DNA from: Acidobacteriota bacterium
Lineage (GTDB): Bacteria > Acidobacteriota > Blastocatellia > Pyrinomonadales > Pyrinomonadaceae
Assembly: GCA_020199975.1 (NCBI GenBank)
Contig: JAIVJP010000370.1
Span: forward strand, 1-5,856
DNA length: 5,856 nucleotides
Direction: 5' to 3'
Positions within the stretch are counted from its first letter, which is position 1; every line of letters starts with the position of its first letter. Of this stretch, positions 5,642 to 5,856 are shown in pieces. The translations under genes were made by a program, and so were the position numbers. The notes under the pieces were generated by a model that saw nothing but the letters and a program-made list of their open reading frames with translations, did no database searches and was not told the origin of the DNA.

Positions 5642-5856
5642 ATGAAGAAGAAAAAGTCGGCGACCAGAACTGTGGTGCCCAAATATCCTCGGCACTCCCT
5701 TGAAAAAGGACTGCGCATTCCAAAGGCGATCCTTGATCAGAGAACTTGGTTTGGCTCATGCCTTGAAGAAACCCGTCGTACTCGTATCTTCCAATGAAGG
5801 CGAATGTCCCTTTCGACTTAAAACATATCCGTGTTATTTATTACGACGTTACAGAC
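5642..5856 (+). pseudogene. Broken nucleoside deoxyribosyltransferase/TIR-like gene (runs off window)
   Basis: The ATG at 5642 begins MKKKKSATRTVVPKYPRH and continues SLEKGLRIPKAILDQ, an N-terminal block I associate with regulator-like or TIR-like fusion proteins. Directly after, at 5742, another frame takes over: ELGLAHALKKPVVLVSSNEG, the NDT/TIR-like fold's nucleotide-binding helix and strand. A further one-base shift near 5802-5805 leads to VPFDLKHIRVIYYDVTD, open to the window end. Read literally, the first frame stops at 5795-5797 after 51 aa. Homologues I recall are several hundred residues, so a large internal deletion and a later frameshift are inferred. Such proteins may hydrolyse or sense nucleotides in stress or defence, but no activity can be claimed for this remnant. 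Confidence 0.55.

Noticed and set aside
4940..5856. An intact new defence or toxin-antitoxin system
   Set aside because: Every recognisable gene in this stretch is truncated or frameshifted, so the region is better read as remnants of known-type systems.

Overview
The window looks like chromosomal DNA of a Gram-negative, aerobically respiring bacterium with a moderately high GC content (roughly 53-55% by eye). System I cytochrome c maturation genes, a fused AAA+/VWA metal-chelatase subunit, interspersed palindromic repeats and BrnA/DUF4258-type toxin-antitoxin relics together suggest Acidobacteriota or a related environmental phylum. This placement is low-confidence inference; no phylogenetic marker is present.

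Positions 1-2398, minus strand: a compact ccmA-ccmB-ccmC-ccmD-ccmE operon, read right to left. CcmE runs off the left edge. CcmA and CcmB form the ABC transporter that, with CcmC and CcmD, loads haem onto the periplasmic chaperone CcmE for delivery to apocytochromes c. CcmC appears to lack its N-terminal haem-ligand segment, the one clear oddity of this operon.

Positions 2399-2849: the divergent intergenic region between ccmA and the chelatase gene. It holds a perfect 12-bp tandem duplication just upstream of ccmA and a facing pair of about 42-bp repeat copies that look like a dispersed repetitive family.

Positions 2850-5009, plus strand: one long gene for a ChlI/ChlD-like (BchI-BchD, CobN-partner type) chelatase subunit. 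It has an N-terminal AAA+ ATPase, a low-complexity linker and a VWA domain with a complete MIDAS. A 71-bp palindromic repeat sits in frame between linker and VWA and encodes 24 residues. The extreme C-terminus is replaced by out-of-frame translation of a toxin-antitoxin relic.

Positions about 4940-5856, plus strand: a stretch of gene debris. In order it holds a 5'-truncated BrnA-like antitoxin, a 5'-truncated DUF4258-like toxin, its antitoxin with a one-base frameshift, a short remnant of a second chelatase-type VWA domain, and a broken gene joining a conserved N-terminal segment to a nucleoside-deoxyribosyltransferase/TIR-like segment. I see no intact new system here. The most interesting points are the repeat domesticated inside the chelatase gene, the shortened CcmC, and the layered decay of toxin-antitoxin and defence-like genes behind the chelatase.
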